Positions 42,916 to 53,546 are shown, counted from the first letter of the stretch. The stretch: 64,000 bases of DNA from GCA-2711565 sp963664245 (GCA_963664245.1 OY760934.1:1922001-1986000); one strand, 5' to 3'. The notes: generated from the sequence alone by a model not told the origin. A program made the numbers and translations.

Positions 42916-45303
42916 TTATTCGTACCGGATGGCATCAACCGGGTTACCGCTTGCTGCCCGTAGTGATTGATAAAAGATGGTTACAAAGGCTATGATTACC
43001 GCAATAATGGTGGCCAACACAAATACAATCCAGCGACCTTCAACCTGGTAAACAAACTCCCTCAGCCAAACATCCGTGTAATACCACGCCACAGGAATAG
43101 CAATTACTGCAGCTATCAGCACAAGAAGTACAAACTTTTTAGATAATTGTACAATGATTTCCCGCACACTGCTGCCAAAAATTTTGCGAATACCTATTTC
43201 TTTGGTTTTTTGGCGGCTCATAAATAAAGCCAAACCATATAATCCCATGCAGGCTATGATAATGGCAACAATGGCAAAATTGGTGAACATACGGGCCGTG
43301 TTTACTTCTTTCGTGTACTCACCTTGAATAGATTGTGATATAAACCAAGACTCAAAATCATAAGAAAAGTCATAATCTTCAATAAGTTCATCTATTCTCA
43401 TTTTTACACTTTCAATTTTTTCAGAGTTTATTTTAAGACCAATGGCACTATAATACAAAAACTTGTTGGTGCAATTTAACATTGTGGATGTTATGGGTTG
43501 ATGCATTGACGCTCTATGAAAATCTTTCACAACCCCAATAATTGTATATTTATTTTGATTTTCTTTATCGGTAAATGTTTTTCCCAATGGGTTCTCAAAA
43601 CCAAGCATTTTAACCATGGCCTGATTAATGATTACATTATTTTCTTCCGTTGAATTTAACTCGGAAAAACCTCTTCCATCAATAATTTCCATTTCCAATA
43701 AATCGGTAAAGGCGGCATCAACTTTATAAATAATGATGTTTTTATCCTGATCGATTTCCTTAAAGTGATAAGTGCCTATCATGGTATTACCAAAAGGGAA
43801 TGTTGCAGAAATTGAGATATTAGAAACTTCAGGTATTTTAGTCAACTCTGCTTTTAAGGATTTCGTCAAAGAAATCAGCTTTTGTTGATCAGGTCCAGAT
43901 CGCCTGTCTTTTGGTGAGATATCAATAATCAGTACATTTTTATCGTTAAACCCTAAATCTGTATTGGTTGAGTGTATGATTTGCATATAAATAATGCCGG
44001 TACAACTTAATAAAAAGATAGTTACAGCAAATTGAAATACAACTAATATATTCCTTATCCGGCCATGTATACTTCCAAAAACAAATTTCCCTTTTAATGA
44101 ATTTACAGGCTTAATTGAAGAAAGGTAGAATGCCGGATAGGTTCCTGCCATAAAGCCGGTAAATAATGCTATACATACAAACGAAAGAGTTAAGGACCAA
44201 TTTGAAAAATAGTTAAAACGTAATTCTTTTTGAAGAATAATATTAAAGATCGGAAGTAAAATTTCGGCTAAGGTTAGAGCCAAAATCATTGAAATAAAAC
44301 TAAACAAAACAGACTCAATAAGTAATTGTGAAACTAGTTCTCTACGATGAGCCCCCAATACTTTTCGCATACCAATCTCTTTCATTCTACGAATAGATTC
44401 GGCGGTATTAAGATTCATGTAATTGATACAGGCAATTAACAGTACAAAAATTCCAATCACACTAAATAAGATGATACGATTCAAATCACCACCTCCACCA
44501 TGATACAGGTAAATATCTTCCATAGGTTGTACATCAAAAAAATACTTTGTTTCATTTATATCTTTTAAATAAGTATCAATAATTTGAGGAAATTCTGCAG
44601 TTAATGTTTCCACTGAAACTCCTTCTTTCAATTTAATATACGTTTTAAACGATTCGTACCGAAAACCCCATCCATCTTTAGATGGGGTTCCTAATTTTCG
44701 CTTCGTAGAGAATGAGCATAAAATGTCAAACTGAAAATGAGAATTTTTTGGCACATTCTCAATAACAGCACTAATAGTATAAGAAATATTATTATCAGAT
44801 TTGATTACCTCTCCTACCGGATTAATATCCCCAAAAACTTTATTTGATATCTCTTCGGTAATGACTAAAGAAAATGGGGTTTCCAAAGCAGTAGATTTAT
44901 CTCCATATTTAAAATCTAAGGTAAAAATATCAAAGAAGGTAGAATCAGCATAATTCATTTCTTCTTTAAATGAATTATCTTTATAAAAAATTTTGAATCC
45001 CGTTTTTCTTGAAACCCTAGTTTGCGTCTCAACAAAAGAATAAGTTTCTTTTAAGTAAGGCCCCATTAAAGAACTAACGTCAGCCCCCGACATTATAAAT
45101 CCATGTACATGAGCTTCTCTATACAACCTATATATCCTATCAGAATCTTTATGGTACTTATCATAACTCAAATCGTTACTTACGTATAAAACAATTAAAG
45201 AAGTGATTGCCAAACCAAAGGTTAGCCCCAGAAAATTGATGATTGAAAAAGTGGGGTTTCTTTTTAAATTTCGGAGCGCAATCTTAAAATAATTTCTAAG
45301 CAT
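42916..45303 (-). CDS. FtsX/MacB-like ABC permease, module 1
   Basis: The 795-residue protein has the two-lobe FtsX architecture. TM1 (about 20-42) is followed by a MacB-type periplasmic domain, then a first FtsX domain (about 285-410, containing ESIRRMKEIGMRKVLGAHRREL), another helix, a second periplasmic domain, and a second FtsX domain (about 675-790, containing RQKTKEIGIRKIFGSSVREI). It ends NPVDAIRYE, as do its paralogues. It is divergent from the activator at 45496, and a -24/-12-like element lies 33 nt upstream. No ATPase gene adjoins it, so the energising partner must be elsewhere. Substrate unknown. Confidence 0.9.
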   Translation of the reverse strand: MLRNYFKIALRNLKRNPTFSIINFLGLTFGLAITSLIVLYVSNDLSYDKYHKDSDRIYRLYREAHVHGFIMSGADVSSLMGPYLKETYSFVETQTRVSRKTGFKIFYKDNSFKEEMNYADSTFFDIFTLDFKYGDKSTALETPFSLVITEEISNKVFGDINPVGEVIKSDNNISYTISAVIENVPKNSHFQFDILCSFSTKRKLGTPSKDGWGFRYESFKTYIKLKEGVSVETLTAEFPQIIDTYLKDINETKYFFDVQPMEDIYLYHGGGGDLNRIILFSVIGIFVLLIACINYMNLNTAESIRRMKEIGMRKVLGAHRRELVSQLLIESVLFSFISMILALTLAEILLPIFNIILQKELRFNYFSNWSLTLSFVCIALFTGFMAGTYPAFYLSSIKPVNSLKGKFVFGSIHGRIRNILVVFQFAVTIFLLSCTGIIYMQIIHSTNTDLGFNDKNVLIIDISPKDRRSGPDQQKLISLTKSLKAELTKIPEVSNISISATFPFGNTMIGTYHFKEIDQDKNIIIYKVDAAFTDLLEMEIIDGRGFSELNSTEENNVIINQAMVKMLGFENPLGKTFTDKENQNKYTIIGVVKDFHRASMHQPITSTMLNCTNKFLYYSAIGLKINSEKIESVKMRIDELIEDYDFSYDFESWFISQSIQGEYTKEVNTARMFTNFAIVAIIIACMGLYGLALFMSRQKTKEIGIRKIFGSSVREIIVQLSKKFVLLVLIAAVIAIPVAWYYTDVWLREFVYQVEGRWIVFVLATIIAVIIAFVTIFYQSLRAASGNPVDAIRYE

Positions 45304-45336
45304 AACACAATGTATTAATTTTTTTTATTGTTAAAG

Positions 45337-45352
45337 CCAAGTTCAATGCCAA
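45337..45352 (-). promoter_or_regulatory. Candidate sigma-54 promoter for module 1 permease
   Basis: Minus-strand TTGGCAT-TGAAC-TTGG matches the -24 box TTGGCA(C/T) and the -12 TTG at the right 5-nt spacing. The base after TTG is G instead of the usual C. It is 33 nt upstream of the permease start. Confidence 0.6.
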
Positions 45353-45406
45353 AACTATAATAATTTGTTTTTATGACACTTAACAATTTTAGACAGGATT
45401 ATAATG

Positions 45407-45441
45407 TGTAAAATATTTACATAAAGTGTAAACATTTTACA
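45407..45441. promoter_or_regulatory. Paired upstream activating sites, module 1
   Basis: TGTAAA-ATA-TTTACA (45407-45421) and TGTAAA-CAT-TTTACA (45427-45441) are two perfect 15-bp inverted repeats 20 bp apart (two helical turns), about 55-105 bp upstream of the -24/-12 element. That is the expected arrangement for an NtrC-type activator. Confidence 0.7.
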
Positions 45442-45459
45442 CACATCAAGATAAAAAGT

Positions 45460-45467
45460 TATATTTG
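45460..45467 (+). promoter_or_regulatory. -7 element (TATATTTG) for module 1 activator
   Basis: TATATTTGAA fits the -7 consensus, 28 nt before the activator ATG. Confidence 0.5.
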
Positions 45468-45495
45468 AACCTCTATACATCCATAAACTTATGAT

Positions 45496-46845
45496 ATGAA
45501 CAAAGGGAGTTTATTAATCGTTGATGATAATGAAGAAATACTAATTGCTTTAAAACTTTTTTTAAACGAGTATTTTACAATAACCACAGAGAAAAATCCA
45601 AATAAGATCCCTTCGCTGCTCAGGGAAAAAGCCTTTGATTTATACATCCTTGACATGAATTTTTCGGCCGGAAAAAACAGTGGAAACGAGGGGCTTTTCT
45701 GGATGCAGGAAATACTAAAAAGCGATACTGAAGCCATTATCATTTTTATCACAGCTTATGGCGATGTTGAACTTTCGGTAAAAGCCATGAAACTGGGAGC
45801 AACTGATTTTATTCAAAAACCCTGGGAAGACGAAAAATTGCTGGCCACAGTTCAATCAGCCTACAAGCTTCGAAGATCTAGGGTTGAAATAAAACAACTA
45901 AAAGAAAAAAATGAGTTGATTTCACGTTCTAATATTACTGAATCGTCAATGATTATTGGACAATCAAAAACAATGGCTGGGATTATGGAAACCATTAAAA
46001 AGGTAGCTCAAACCGATGCTAATATCTTAATTTTAGGCGAAAACGGAACTGGTAAAGAACTTATTGCCAATGAAATTCACCGACAATCAAACAGGAACAA
46101 TGAAGTTTTTATTAAAGTAGATGTTGCCGCCCTTACCGAATCGCTTTTCGAAAGCGAACTTTTTGGCTATAAGAAAGGGACCTTTACCGATGCCAAAGAA
46201 GACCGCATGGGACGCTTTGAAGCAGCTTCGGGAGGCACACTTTTTTTAGATGAAATCGGCAATATCAACATGAACCAACAATCAAAATTGTTAGCGGTTC
46301 TTCAAAATAAGCAAATCATCCGTTTAGGTGAAAACCTGCCTCGTGATATAAACATCCGATTAATTGCGGCAACTAATAAAAACCTGCAACAAATGGTTTC
46401 GGATCATGAATTTCGGGATGACCTCCTTTACCGCATAAATACTATTCAAATCGAAATCCCAGCTTTAAGGGAACGCTTAGAAGATCTCCCAATATTTTTA
46501 GATGTATTCTTAAAAAAATATTCTGAAAAATACCAAAAGCCTTTGCTAAAAACCAACAAACAAACCATCAAGTATTTGCAAAATTACCATTGGCCCGGGA
46601 ATATCCGTGAATTTGAACACCTGGTTGAAAAAGCCGTGATTATGGAAGATGCTTCGATTTTTAATTTTTCCTTAAGAACCGGAATATATGTTAAAGAGAA
46701 TCAATCATTAAACCTAGAAGACAATCAGAAGAATTTGATTTTAAGAGCCATAAAAAAGGTAAACGGGAATTATTCGGCCGCAGCTGAAGAGCTCGGGATC
46801 AGCCGGAAAACATTATACAACAAATTAAAAAAGTATGAACTTTAA
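45496..46845 (+). CDS. Sigma-54-dependent response regulator, module 1
   Basis: The 449-residue protein has an N-terminal receiver (acidic D10-D11, phospho-acceptor D53 in YILDMNFSAGKN, switch residues ITAYGD and IQKPWE), an AAA+ domain (Walker A GENGTGKE, Walker B LFLDEIGN, arginine-finger region), and a Fis-type HTH (NYSAAAEELGISRKTLYNKLKKYEL). The sigma-54-contacting loop reads GTFTDA, two changes from GAFTGA. Its last 11 nt overlap the kinase start. The paired inverted repeats upstream are its likely targets. Confidence 0.93.
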   Translation: MNKGSLLIVDDNEEILIALKLFLNEYFTITTEKNPNKIPSLLREKAFDLYILDMNFSAGKNSGNEGLFWMQEILKSDTEAIIIFITAYGDVELSVKAMKLGATDFIQKPWEDEKLLATVQSAYKLRRSRVEIKQLKEKNELISRSNITESSMIIGQSKTMAGIMETIKKVAQTDANILILGENGTGKELIANEIHRQSNRNNEVFIKVDVAALTESLFESELFGYKKGTFTDAKEDRMGRFEAASGGTLFLDEIGNINMNQQSKLLAVLQNKQIIRLGENLPRDINIRLIAATNKNLQQMVSDHEFRDDLLYRINTIQIEIPALRERLEDLPIFLDVFLKKYSEKYQKPLLKTNKQTIKYLQNYHWPGNIREFEHLVEKAVIMEDASIFNFSLRTGIYVKENQSLNLEDNQKNLILRAIKKVNGNYSAAAEELGISRKTLYNKLKKYEL

Positions 46846-48172
46846 AGGGTTTAACCTCATCATCGGGTTTAGGGTTATTTTAATAACAATTAATTGCTTC
46901 GTTTTTATTTGGGCTTTTTATCAAAACCACCTCAATGTGGCCAAATTCACTTTCGGGGCATTAATCATTATTCAAACCATTTTATTGATTGCCTTTATCA
47001 ATAAGCGGAATTACCGCTTTTTCCAGTTCATGGAACTTATCAAAAACCAGGAGATGATGGAGCGTTTTGATGAAATGGAGGGCCCAAAATCACAAAAAAA
47101 ACTGGCAACTGCTTATAACGAAATTATTAAGTTAATCGCCAATTTTAAGTTTGAAAAAGAAGGGGAACATTTATACTTTTTACAAACCCTTGAAATTATC
47201 GGAACTTCCATACTGTCGATCGACGAAAACGGAAATATTGATATTATCAACAAATCTGCACGTGAACTATTAAATATTGAAAAAACAAAAACGCTCAACC
47301 AGCTAAAAACAAATCACCCTGAGTTCATTACAAAGCTTTTATCACTAAAAAACGACGATCAAATTATATATCGTTTTCAGACACTAAATCAAATCAAAAT
47401 ATTAAATATTCATTGTATTACATTTAGGAATTCTGATAAGTTTATCCGCTTATTTTCATTCCATGATATAAGCACAGAACTTGAAAATGAAGAGCTGGAT
47501 GCCTGGCAAAAATTAATCCGGGTTTTGCGTCACGAAATTATGAATTCCATCACCCCGATTAACTCACTTACCAATACAACCATCCGCTTGTTATCTAAAA
47601 CAAACACCACCCCTTCTTCGGAAATTATAAAAAGTGCCCTGGAAGCCCTACATGCCATTGAAAAAAGGAACAAAGGATTGTTATCCTTTGTAGAATCGTA
47701 CCGGACATTAACCAATATCCCAAAACCACATTTTCAAAAAATTGAGTTGGGTTCTTTAGTAGAAGAAATTAAGATTTTGTTTAATGAAGCGTTTTCCGGG
47801 AAAGGTATTTCCTTTCAATTCTCGATAAATCCACAATCACTTAGCATTAAGGCTGATGAAAAATTAATAACGCAGGTTCTGATTAATTTGATAAAAAACG
47901 CCATTGAAGCAAGCGAAAATACAAAATCGCCAACGATTGATTTTACGGCTTTTATTTCCGACAAAAACGAAACAAAAATCCTGATTTCGGATAACGGAAA
48001 AGGGATTTCTGAAAGTGATGTCGAGAATATTTTCATCCCGTTTTACACTACTAAAGAAAAAGGCTCAGGAATTGGGCTGAGTCTTTCGAGGCAAATTATG
48101 CGGTTACATAAAGGTAGTATTTCTGTAAGTACAGTCCCCGGCAAAGGAAGCACTTTTACTTTAACTTTTTAG
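46835..48172 (+). CDS. Membrane histidine kinase, module 1
   Basis: The 445-residue kinase has two N-terminal transmembrane helices (about 7-28 and 35-55) with almost no periplasmic loop, a PAS-like domain (about 112-210), HisKA with H233 in LRHEIMNSITPINS, and an HATPase domain (QVLINLIKNAIEAS, DNGKGISESD, GSGIGLSLSRQIM). The tiny outer loop suggests it senses through the membrane or a partner, perhaps the adjacent permease, as in BceS-type systems; that is inference. It overlaps the activator by 11 nt, and its stop abuts the convergent permease stop. Confidence 0.92.
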   Translation: MNFKGFNLIIGFRVILITINCFVFIWAFYQNHLNVAKFTFGALIIIQTILLIAFINKRNYRFFQFMELIKNQEMMERFDEMEGPKSQKKLATAYNEIIKLIANFKFEKEGEHLYFLQTLEIIGTSILSIDENGNIDIINKSARELLNIEKTKTLNQLKTNHPEFITKLLSLKNDDQIIYRFQTLNQIKILNIHCITFRNSDKFIRLFSFHDISTELENEELDAWQKLIRVLRHEIMNSITPINSLTNTTIRLLSKTNTTPSSEIIKSALEALHAIEKRNKGLLSFVESYRTLTNIPKPHFQKIELGSLVEEIKILFNEAFSGKGISFQFSINPQSLSIKADEKLITQVLINLIKNAIEASENTKSPTIDFTAFISDKNETKILISDNGKGISESDVENIFIPFYTTKEKGSGIGLSLSRQIMRLHKGSISVSTVPGKGSTFTLTF

Positions 48173-50530
48173 CTATTCATACCGCAGTGAATCTATCGGG
48201 TTCCGGGTTGCCGCTCTGTACGACTGGTATCCCACAGTTATAATTGAAATCATAATAGCTAAAGCTGCCGACGCCCAAAATACCCATACACTAATTTTCA
48301 CCCGATAAACATAATTATCCAGCCAATTCGAAACAAAATAATAAGCCACCGGCCAGGCTATTACATTTGAAATCAACACCCAACGAAAAAACATTTTCAC
48401 AAATAAATAAACCATTGAAAATACGGAAGCTCCAAAAACTTTACGGACTCCAATTTCTTTGGTTTTCTTTTGCGCAGTATGAGAAGCCAGCCCAAATAAA
48501 CCAATACTAGTAATAAGCAAAATAATTACCGTAAAAGCTAGAGCCAACTTGCTGTTTCTGATTTCATTTTTATAAAAACCCGAAATACGTTGAGAGAAAT
48601 AACGTGTTTCAAACGGGTGCAAGGGTGAGTAGCTGTTCCAAACATTAGCGATAAACCGAACCGTTTCTTCTTTATTTTCGGGACGTATTTTTATAATTAT
48701 ATACGTATAATATTCTTCAACCATTATAAAAAACAAGGGAGATACACCATAAGTAAGCGGTTTCGAATTAAAATCTTTCATAACGCCCAAAACCCTTCCC
48801 GTAGTATCATCAGATTGAAACTGGCGGCCAACAGGATTTTTGAAATTCATCATTTTAATGGCCGCTTCATTCATCACATAATGATTCCCATCGGTTGAAA
48901 AATCCCTGGAAAAATCACGGCCTTCAAGCATTTCAAGCCCCAAAGTTTCTACATAATCCTCATCAACAGCTGCAAAATTAAAATGCGCCAGTTCTTCATC
49001 TTCTTTTCCAACCCATGTTAAACCACGCATTCCGTAATTAATATTATTCGGTAATTGCGACCCACGTGCAACATTAACCACGTTCAGGTTTGCCAAAAGT
49101 TCGTTTCTAAACGATTCGTATTTTTTCGTGATATTATCATTTAAATAATCATACAAAATATTTTCTTTGTCAAAACCCAATTCCTTATTATTGATATAAT
49201 TAAGTTGCAAGTAGATAAACAAGGTTGCAACAATTAAGGTAATTGAAACCGAGAATTGAAAAATCACTAATATTTTCCGAAAATTTGTTTGTCCTTTACC
49301 GGATTTGTGTTTGCCCCGAAAAGCTTCGATGGGCTTAAAAGAAGACATCAAAAACGCGGGATAACTTCCGGCAAGCAATGTTGTAACAATTATCAGTATA
49401 ATAATAACCGGGATAAACCAATTACTTAAATAAGGAATAAAAATATCTTTTCCTGATAGTTCATTAAAAAATGGCCGCAATAATTCAACAATCATCATTG
49501 AAACAAGCATGGCAACAAAAACCTGGATGAGGGCTTCGACCAAAAACTGAAATGATAATTGTTTGCGAAAAGCACCTACTACTTTCTTTAAGCCAATCTC
49601 TCTTGATCGCCGCTCTGAAATCGAAGTTGCGATATTCATGTAGTTTATGCACGAAACTATAAGAATTAAAATCCCTATCAACGAGAAAATATAAACATAC
49701 TGAATACGCTGGTTTTTAGCTTCCACATTATACAGGTGGAGGTTTGCAACAGAAAGATGTTTCATCTCTGTAAAACGGGTATTCTTTGATTCTACATCAT
49801 AGTTATATTTTCTATATAAACGTGTTATTTTACGATCGAGGCTATCCACACGTTTAACAGCAGGAGCATAAATATAATTCTCCAAAAAATGACTGAACCA
49901 ATCGTTATAATCCGGGGTATTTTTGTGCAAAGGGTCGATCGGGATGAAAAGTTCATGCTGCAAAGTAATTACTCCTTCCGGTTTTTTAACAACCGCACTT
50001 ACCACATAGTTTCCGGTATTTTCTATTTCCAAAACCTGATTGATGGGGTTTTCATTGCCAAAATATTTTTGGGCAATGTTTTCTGTCAAAACAATACTTT
50101 TGTTTTCTCGCAGAGCCGTATTAGCATCTCCATAAACAAAATCCATCTGAAAAACCTCAAAATAAGAAGTATCAACAGCTACTAAATTGTTTTCATAAAA
50201 ATGTTTTTCTCCAAAGGTTACCAACCTTGGCCATTGCCTCACCCTGGTTATTGCCTGAACCTCGGGAATTTCATTTTTTACCGCAGTAGCATAAGGATAA
50301 GGAAGTTGAGCATTTATTGAATTTCCATTTCCGGTTGGGGTTACTTTATGTGTTAAATAAATATGGTCGGCATTTTGAAAACACTTGTTAATGCTTATTT
50401 CGCTTTGAACCCAAAGCATTATCAAGATAAAACAAGCCATCCCAACGGAAAGATTAATAATACTGATCAAGGCATAAGATTTTTGCCTTAAAACATTACG
50501 TATGGCTATTTTAAAAAAATTATGGATCAT
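48173..50530 (-). CDS. FtsX/MacB-like ABC permease, module 2 third gene
   Basis: The 785-residue paralogue has the same two-FtsX layout: TM1 in YALISIINLSVGMACFILIMLWV, first FtsX with SERRSREIGLKKVVGAFRKQL, second FtsX with HTAQKKTKEIGVRKVFGASVF, and the ending NPIDSLRYE. It is preceded 14 nt upstream by the permease remnant and lies in the minus transcription unit starting at 53506. Its stop codon touches the stop of the module 1 kinase on the other strand. Confidence 0.9.
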   Translation of the reverse strand: MIHNFFKIAIRNVLRQKSYALISIINLSVGMACFILIMLWVQSEISINKCFQNADHIYLTHKVTPTGNGNSINAQLPYPYATAVKNEIPEVQAITRVRQWPRLVTFGEKHFYENNLVAVDTSYFEVFQMDFVYGDANTALRENKSIVLTENIAQKYFGNENPINQVLEIENTGNYVVSAVVKKPEGVITLQHELFIPIDPLHKNTPDYNDWFSHFLENYIYAPAVKRVDSLDRKITRLYRKYNYDVESKNTRFTEMKHLSVANLHLYNVEAKNQRIQYVYIFSLIGILILIVSCINYMNIATSISERRSREIGLKKVVGAFRKQLSFQFLVEALIQVFVAMLVSMMIVELLRPFFNELSGKDIFIPYLSNWFIPVIIILIIVTTLLAGSYPAFLMSSFKPIEAFRGKHKSGKGQTNFRKILVIFQFSVSITLIVATLFIYLQLNYINNKELGFDKENILYDYLNDNITKKYESFRNELLANLNVVNVARGSQLPNNINYGMRGLTWVGKEDEELAHFNFAAVDEDYVETLGLEMLEGRDFSRDFSTDGNHYVMNEAAIKMMNFKNPVGRQFQSDDTTGRVLGVMKDFNSKPLTYGVSPLFFIMVEEYYTYIIIKIRPENKEETVRFIANVWNSYSPLHPFETRYFSQRISGFYKNEIRNSKLALAFTVIILLITSIGLFGLASHTAQKKTKEIGVRKVFGASVFSMVYLFVKMFFRWVLISNVIAWPVAYYFVSNWLDNYVYRVKISVWVFWASAALAIMISIITVGYQSYRAATRNPIDSLRYE

Positions 50531-50544
50531 TTTTTCAAATTTAA

Positions 50545-51112
50545 TTATTCGTATTTAATTGAGTCTACCGGATTTCTTCTTGCGGCCCGATACACCTGAA
50601 CACTAATTGTTAACAGTGCGATAATTAAAGAGATCAGTCCTGCAAAAATAAAATAGGTCAAATCCAGACGAATGCTGTAAGCAAAATTTTCGAGCCACCG
50701 TTTGGCAAGAACCCAAGCTACAAAGGATTTCATAAAAATCATGGTGATAGAATAAATTGAAGACCCTAATATTTTACGTATTCCCACTTCTTTGTTTCTT
50801 TTTACCACCATATAAGCAATAAGACCCAGTAAGCCCAAACACTCGATAATAATTGCAATTACAGATAGGATCAACGATAAACGCCCTATATTTTTTTCAT
50901 TGGCATAAGTTTCTTCAATCCGTTTGTCAAAAAAATTATACTCCAACACGTCTTGGGGGATGAAAACTATCAAAATTGAGTTCATCCTGAACCCAAAGCA
51001 TAACTAAAATAAAACTGGAGAGTCCGATGGTCAATCCCAGAATATTCAACAGTGAAAATCCTAATTGTTTCTTAAAATTCCTGACTGTTATTTTCAGTAG
51101 ATTTCTAATCAT
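50545..51112 (-). pseudogene. FtsX/MacB-like permease remnant with large internal deletion
   Basis: An ATG at 51112 opens a typical permease N-terminus (VRNFKKQLGFSLLNILGLTI, then MLWVQDELNFDSF), which runs 58 codons to a stop at 50936. A different frame from about 50985 to 50545 gives the family C-terminus (KRNKEVGIRKILGSSIYSI ... NPVDSIKYE). About 580 residues between are missing, so a deletion near 50960 fused the two ends out of frame. The start is very like the intact gene at 51128-53506, pointing to tandem duplication followed by decay. Confidence 0.88.
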
Positions 51113-51127
51113 TTTTACATTTTTAAG

Positions 51128-53506
51128 TTATTCATACTTCAACGCATCCACGGGATTGGCTCTTGAGGTTTTTATAGTTTGATAACCTACTGTAATCCAT
51201 GCAATGATAAACGACATGATAGTAGGTAGAGCAAAATACCACCATTTAAGCTGGCATCTTTCAGTAAAATTATTTAACCAATGATCAAAAAAATACCAGG
51301 CTATCGGCCATGCAATGAGATTGGCAATGATTACCCATTTTGAAAATCCTCGTGATAGCATTAATGCAATTGTAGTTGCTGATGCCCCAAATGTTTTTCT
51401 GATCCCAATTTCTTTGGTTTTTTGTTGTGCGATGTATGAAGCCAAGCCTATTAATCCCAAGCAGGCAATAAAAACAGCCAGGAAAGAAAATGCCAAAACA
51501 ACTTTTTTTGTTTGCATTTCATTCATATAAAGCGAGTCGTATTGCTCATCCAAAAAAGCATAATCAAAGGGGAAACCTGAAGAATATTGATCCCAAACAC
51601 GGGTCAACTCATTAATCATTCGTGTCTGATTTCCATGTCCAACACGCACTGCAAAATATCCAGACGGATTACTTCTACTATTTATATTTAAAATAGCCAT
51701 GGGGTGTACTTTCTGATGTTTTGATTCATACCGAATATTTTTAACAACCCCAATCACATGCTTGAAGCCTCCAGATCCAAACTTAAGACGCTTTCCTAAA
51801 ATATCTTTAAAGCCTATTAATTTTTCAGCCTCTTCGTTAATAATGATAGCCATGGAGTCTGTTCCGTATTCTTTCGAAAAATACCTCCCCTTACTAAGGT
51901 TCAGTTTTAGCACATCATCAAGCTTCTCATCCGAATAAAAAGTATTTAAAGTAAAACGCCCATCTCTGCCTTCTGCCATGCAGCCCCTATTACTCAATGA
52001 TATTCCTGGAAAGCGGTTTGAATAAGCTACTTCTTGCACAAATGCCAGATTTGCAATGTCATTTTTAATTACTTGTATTGAATTTTTAATTGTGCTGGTA
52101 TTCTTAATAATGATTACTTTTTCCTTATTAAATCCTAAATTTTTATTTTGTAAAAGATTCAGTTGATTTGAAATGATAAATGTCCCCACAATTAATACAA
52201 CTGAAATCACAAATTGAAAAATAACCAGTACATTTCTCAACCATGGAGATTTTCCAACTTTTTGCCCACCCCCTTTTAATACCACAATAGGGCGGAATGC
52301 AGACAAAACCATTGCCGGGTAAATTCCTCCAAATAAACCTGTAAAAAGAATAATGCTTGCTAATCCAATGAAAAAACCCAGATCGGTATAATTAATAATC
52401 AAGCTCTTATTTATCAATTCATTATATAAGGGTCTACTTAATTCAACAAGCATCATGGCAAGGATTAATGATATGAAAGAGAAAAATATCGATTCTAATA
52501 AGAATTGCCGGATTAATTGTTTTTTTCTTGCTCCTACTACCTTTCGTATTCCTACTTCTTTTGCCCTCTTTATTGCTTTTGCAGTTGACAAATTGATATA
52601 ATTTATACAAGCAATGATTAGAATAAAAATTGAAATAATAAGCAAAATATATACAGATTCTTTGCGGCCATTCGTTTCGAATTCACCTCGTATATTTGAA
52701 TTTAAATGAATAGTTGTAAGGGGTTGCAAATACATATCCCATTTGTTTCCTCTCGCAATAGCCTCACTACGTCTACCTTTGTATAGATATTTATCAACAA
52801 ATCCGGGAAATTTTGCATCAATCGTTTTATAATCCACATTGTTATGAAGCATTAGATAAGTCCGATACCCACTATTACCCCAATCGGAACTATTATAATA
52901 CCCGTCATAACTAATTAATGATACAGCAATTTTGAAATGAAAATGAGAATTTTTTGGTAAATCTTTTACCACAGCAATTACCCTATAATTTGTTGAATCT
53001 TGACTAATTATTTTATTGATAGGATCATCATTTCCAAAATATTTTTGGGCAGTGCTTTTTGTAAGTACCGCACAATAAGGTTCATTTAAAAGATTAGATG
53101 TTTTACCCTGTATAACCGGAATCGTAAAAATATCAAAAAATGTAGAGTCTACCACAAAAACGTTATTCTCAACAAATTTTTTATCTTGATATTCAAATTT
53201 ATAATTCCATGTTGCAATTCGGGTTATTTTATCAATTTCAGGAAAATAATCATACAAAGCTTGTGCATAGGGAGCAGATGTCCAAGTTTGATGAATTTCA
53301 GTTGTTCCGAATAAGGCATCAATTGCAATACGATGAATTCGATCTGCATCTTTATTAAACTTGTCATAACTAAATTCATTAAGCACATATAAGAAACCGA
53401 TTATACTTACTGCAATTCCAATGGTTAATCCCAAAATATTCAATAATGAAAAACCCAATTGTTTTTTAAAATTCCGGATGGTTATTTTTAATAAAGCACG
53501 AATCAT
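51128..53506 (-). CDS. FtsX/MacB-like ABC permease, module 2 first gene
   Basis: The 792-residue protein has TM1 in FSLLNILGLTIGIAVSIIGFL, a periplasmic domain, a first FtsX with IKRAKEVGIRKVVGARKKQL, a second FtsX with YIAQQKTKEIGIRKTFGASAT, and the ending NPVDALKYE. It is the first gene of the module 2 minus unit, divergent from the activator at 53669. A -24/-12-like element lies 25 nt upstream of its start. Confidence 0.9.
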   Translation of the reverse strand: MIRALLKITIRNFKKQLGFSLLNILGLTIGIAVSIIGFLYVLNEFSYDKFNKDADRIHRIAIDALFGTTEIHQTWTSAPYAQALYDYFPEIDKITRIATWNYKFEYQDKKFVENNVFVVDSTFFDIFTIPVIQGKTSNLLNEPYCAVLTKSTAQKYFGNDDPINKIISQDSTNYRVIAVVKDLPKNSHFHFKIAVSLISYDGYYNSSDWGNSGYRTYLMLHNNVDYKTIDAKFPGFVDKYLYKGRRSEAIARGNKWDMYLQPLTTIHLNSNIRGEFETNGRKESVYILLIISIFILIIACINYINLSTAKAIKRAKEVGIRKVVGARKKQLIRQFLLESIFFSFISLILAMMLVELSRPLYNELINKSLIINYTDLGFFIGLASIILFTGLFGGIYPAMVLSAFRPIVVLKGGGQKVGKSPWLRNVLVIFQFVISVVLIVGTFIISNQLNLLQNKNLGFNKEKVIIIKNTSTIKNSIQVIKNDIANLAFVQEVAYSNRFPGISLSNRGCMAEGRDGRFTLNTFYSDEKLDDVLKLNLSKGRYFSKEYGTDSMAIIINEEAEKLIGFKDILGKRLKFGSGGFKHVIGVVKNIRYESKHQKVHPMAILNINSRSNPSGYFAVRVGHGNQTRMINELTRVWDQYSSGFPFDYAFLDEQYDSLYMNEMQTKKVVLAFSFLAVFIACLGLIGLASYIAQQKTKEIGIRKTFGASATTIALMLSRGFSKWVIIANLIAWPIAWYFFDHWLNNFTERCQLKWWYFALPTIMSFIIAWITVGYQTIKTSRANPVDALKYE

Positions 53507-53530
53507 TGCATAAAGTTTTACAATGTTTTC

Positions 53531-53546
53531 TCAAAGCCTATGCCAA
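53531..53546 (-). promoter_or_regulatory. Candidate sigma-54 promoter for module 2 permeases
   Basis: Minus-strand TTGGCAT-AGGCT-TTGA has the same -24 box and spacing as the module 1 element; the base after TTG is A. It is 25 nt upstream of the permease start. Confidence 0.58.
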
